From Thermocaproicibacter sp036741535 (GTDB lineage: Bacteria; Bacillota; Clostridia; Oscillospirales; Acutalibacteraceae), in assembly GCA_036741535.1 (NCBI GenBank), contig DAINSB010000005.1, positions 1 to 33,165 of the forward strand: DNA of 33,165 nt. The letters are read 5' to 3'. Position 1 is the stretch's first letter; each line of letters begins with the position of its first letter. Below the pieces are notes generated by a model. The model was not told the DNA's origin and did not search any database. It saw only the letters and a list, made by a program, of their open reading frames with translations. Below are positions 32,484 to 33,165 of the stretch, piece by piece. Position numbers and translations under genes: made by a program.

Positions 32484-33165
32484 ATGGCGTGTCTGGTGTT
32501 GCGTGCAAAACGAATTGCGGCGGCCGTCGTGCTCGCTGCCGTCCTGCTGTCGGCGGCGGCCGTGTCGTCTGGGCATCCGGTCCCGCTGCAGACCGCCGCG
32601 CAGCCTGCGGCCTCCGACGGAACGTCGTCCAATGCGAAAGACGGCTATATCAAATGGGTGGAATTCGACGTGCCGTACCTGGCCCTGAAAAAGGCGCTCA
32701 ACCTCGACGTGGAGTCGCACCGGAGCGGCGGCAGCCTGAGCTGGATCGACCTGCTGGCCTGCCTTGCCTCCAAATACGGCGGAAAATTCGACCGTTATAA
32801 AAGCGCGGACATGGATTCCTTTGCCAAAAAGATCCAAGCGCAGGGCGTGGAGGCGACGACGCGGGGGATGAAATATTTTTCCTATTACCGGGAGGCGTAC
32901 TCCGCGGTCCTCGGCGGGCTTGTGGGGAAATACCGCGAAAACGGCGAGGAAAAATACGGCCTGATCGGATATTCGCCGATCGCGAAGACCTTTCCCTATT
33001 CCGACGGCGACGATTTCGGGGCGCAGCGGACTTACGGCTATACGCGGCCCCACCTCGGCCACGACATGATGGCGCAGACCGGCACGCCCGTGGTCGCGGT
33101 CGAGTCCGGCATCGTCGAGGCGCTCGGCTGGAACCAGTACGGCGGCTGGCGCATCGGCATCCGCA
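32484..33165 (+). CDS. M23-family metallopeptidase (cut by the window end)
   Basis: From ATG 32484, with GGGGGA a few bases upstream, the frame is open to the last base: 227 codons without a stop. It begins with a signal or anchor segment (about residues 9-28, RIAAAVVLAAVLLSAAAVSS) and a Ser/Ala/Pro-rich linker. An unassigned helical domain follows (about 60-155). It ends in the start of an M23 (LytM) domain: HLGHDMMAQTGTPVVAVESG contains the H-x-x-x-D zinc site. M23 enzymes cut peptidoglycan cross-bridges or stem peptides. The second zinc motif (HxH) must lie beyond the window. The N-terminal domain TYGYTRPHLGHD layout resembles exported sporulation or envelope peptidases. Confidence 0.85.
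   Translation, partial: MACLVLRAKRIAAAVVLAAVLLSAAAVSSGHPVPLQTAAQPAASDGTSSNAKDGYIKWVEFDVPYLALKKALNLDVESHRSGGSLSWIDLLACLASKYGGKFDRYKSADMDSFAKKIQAQGVEATTRGMKYFSYYREAYSAVLGGLVGKYRENGEEKYGLIGYSPIAKTFPYSDGDDFGAQRTYGYTRPHLGHDMMAQTGTPVVAVESGIVEALGWNQYGGWRIGIR

Overview
The window is GC-rich bacterial DNA with dense, mostly housekeeping-type genes separated by short intergenic regions. Gene content points to a Gram-positive anaerobe of the Clostridia, most likely near the Oscillospiraceae/Ruminococcaceae. The clues are iron-sulfur L-serine deaminase split into SdaAB/SdaAA, TrmK, RqcH, a VanY-type carboxypeptidase, a DUF421/DUF4363 pair, strong sigma-A promoters, and a glutaminyl-tRNA synthetase beside GltX. 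This assignment is inference from gene content, not a phylogeny. Two runs of N (6206-6215 and 7235-7300) show that this is a draft scaffold, and the first N run sits in a visibly mis-joined gene.

Layout. Positions 1-4500: tail of an unrecognised gene, then a leftward block with gltX followed by glnS, and a leftward VanY-type carboxypeptidase. Positions 4557-6711: remnant of a YbjQ-family gene, then sdaAB-sdaAA behind a long leader. Positions 6716-8700: a ComFB-family gene and a tRNA-Met gene (cut by Ns) with divergent promoters, followed by an AT-richer islet. The islet holds inverted repeats, several hairpin terminators, a holin-like small membrane protein, a 56-codon gene and a 19-codon gene with its own near-consensus promoter. 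Positions 8708-12389: a leftward acyl-CoA transferase and a secreted GH25 lysozyme driven by a perfect consensus promoter with a structured leader. Positions 12490-16482: an MgtC/SapB remnant, a DUF1858 protein, then trmK, a Nif3-like gene and rqcH.

Positions 16499-27121 form a surface-polysaccharide region. It holds a Wzy-like polymerase, five glycosyltransferases and a Wzz-like chain-length protein fused to a kinase-like domain that has lost its ATP-binding motif. It is interrupted by a candidate leftward small RNA and the DUF421/DUF4363 pair. The second glycosyltransferase group runs on into mnmA and a cysteine desulfurase, which plausibly work together in tRNA U34 thiolation. Positions 29529-31567: a leftward glucokinase-galM pair. 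Positions 31744-33165: a phosphoglycosyl transferase that could start the polysaccharide repeat unit, then an M23 peptidase cut by the window end.

The observations most worth checking are the 19-codon gene, the candidate small RNA at 22011-22150, the structured leader of the lysozyme gene, the pseudokinase fused to the Wzz domain, two genes decayed by internal deletions, three copies of a dispersed repeat, and the assembly conflict inside sdaAA. I found no convincing complete new defence or mobile system in this window.
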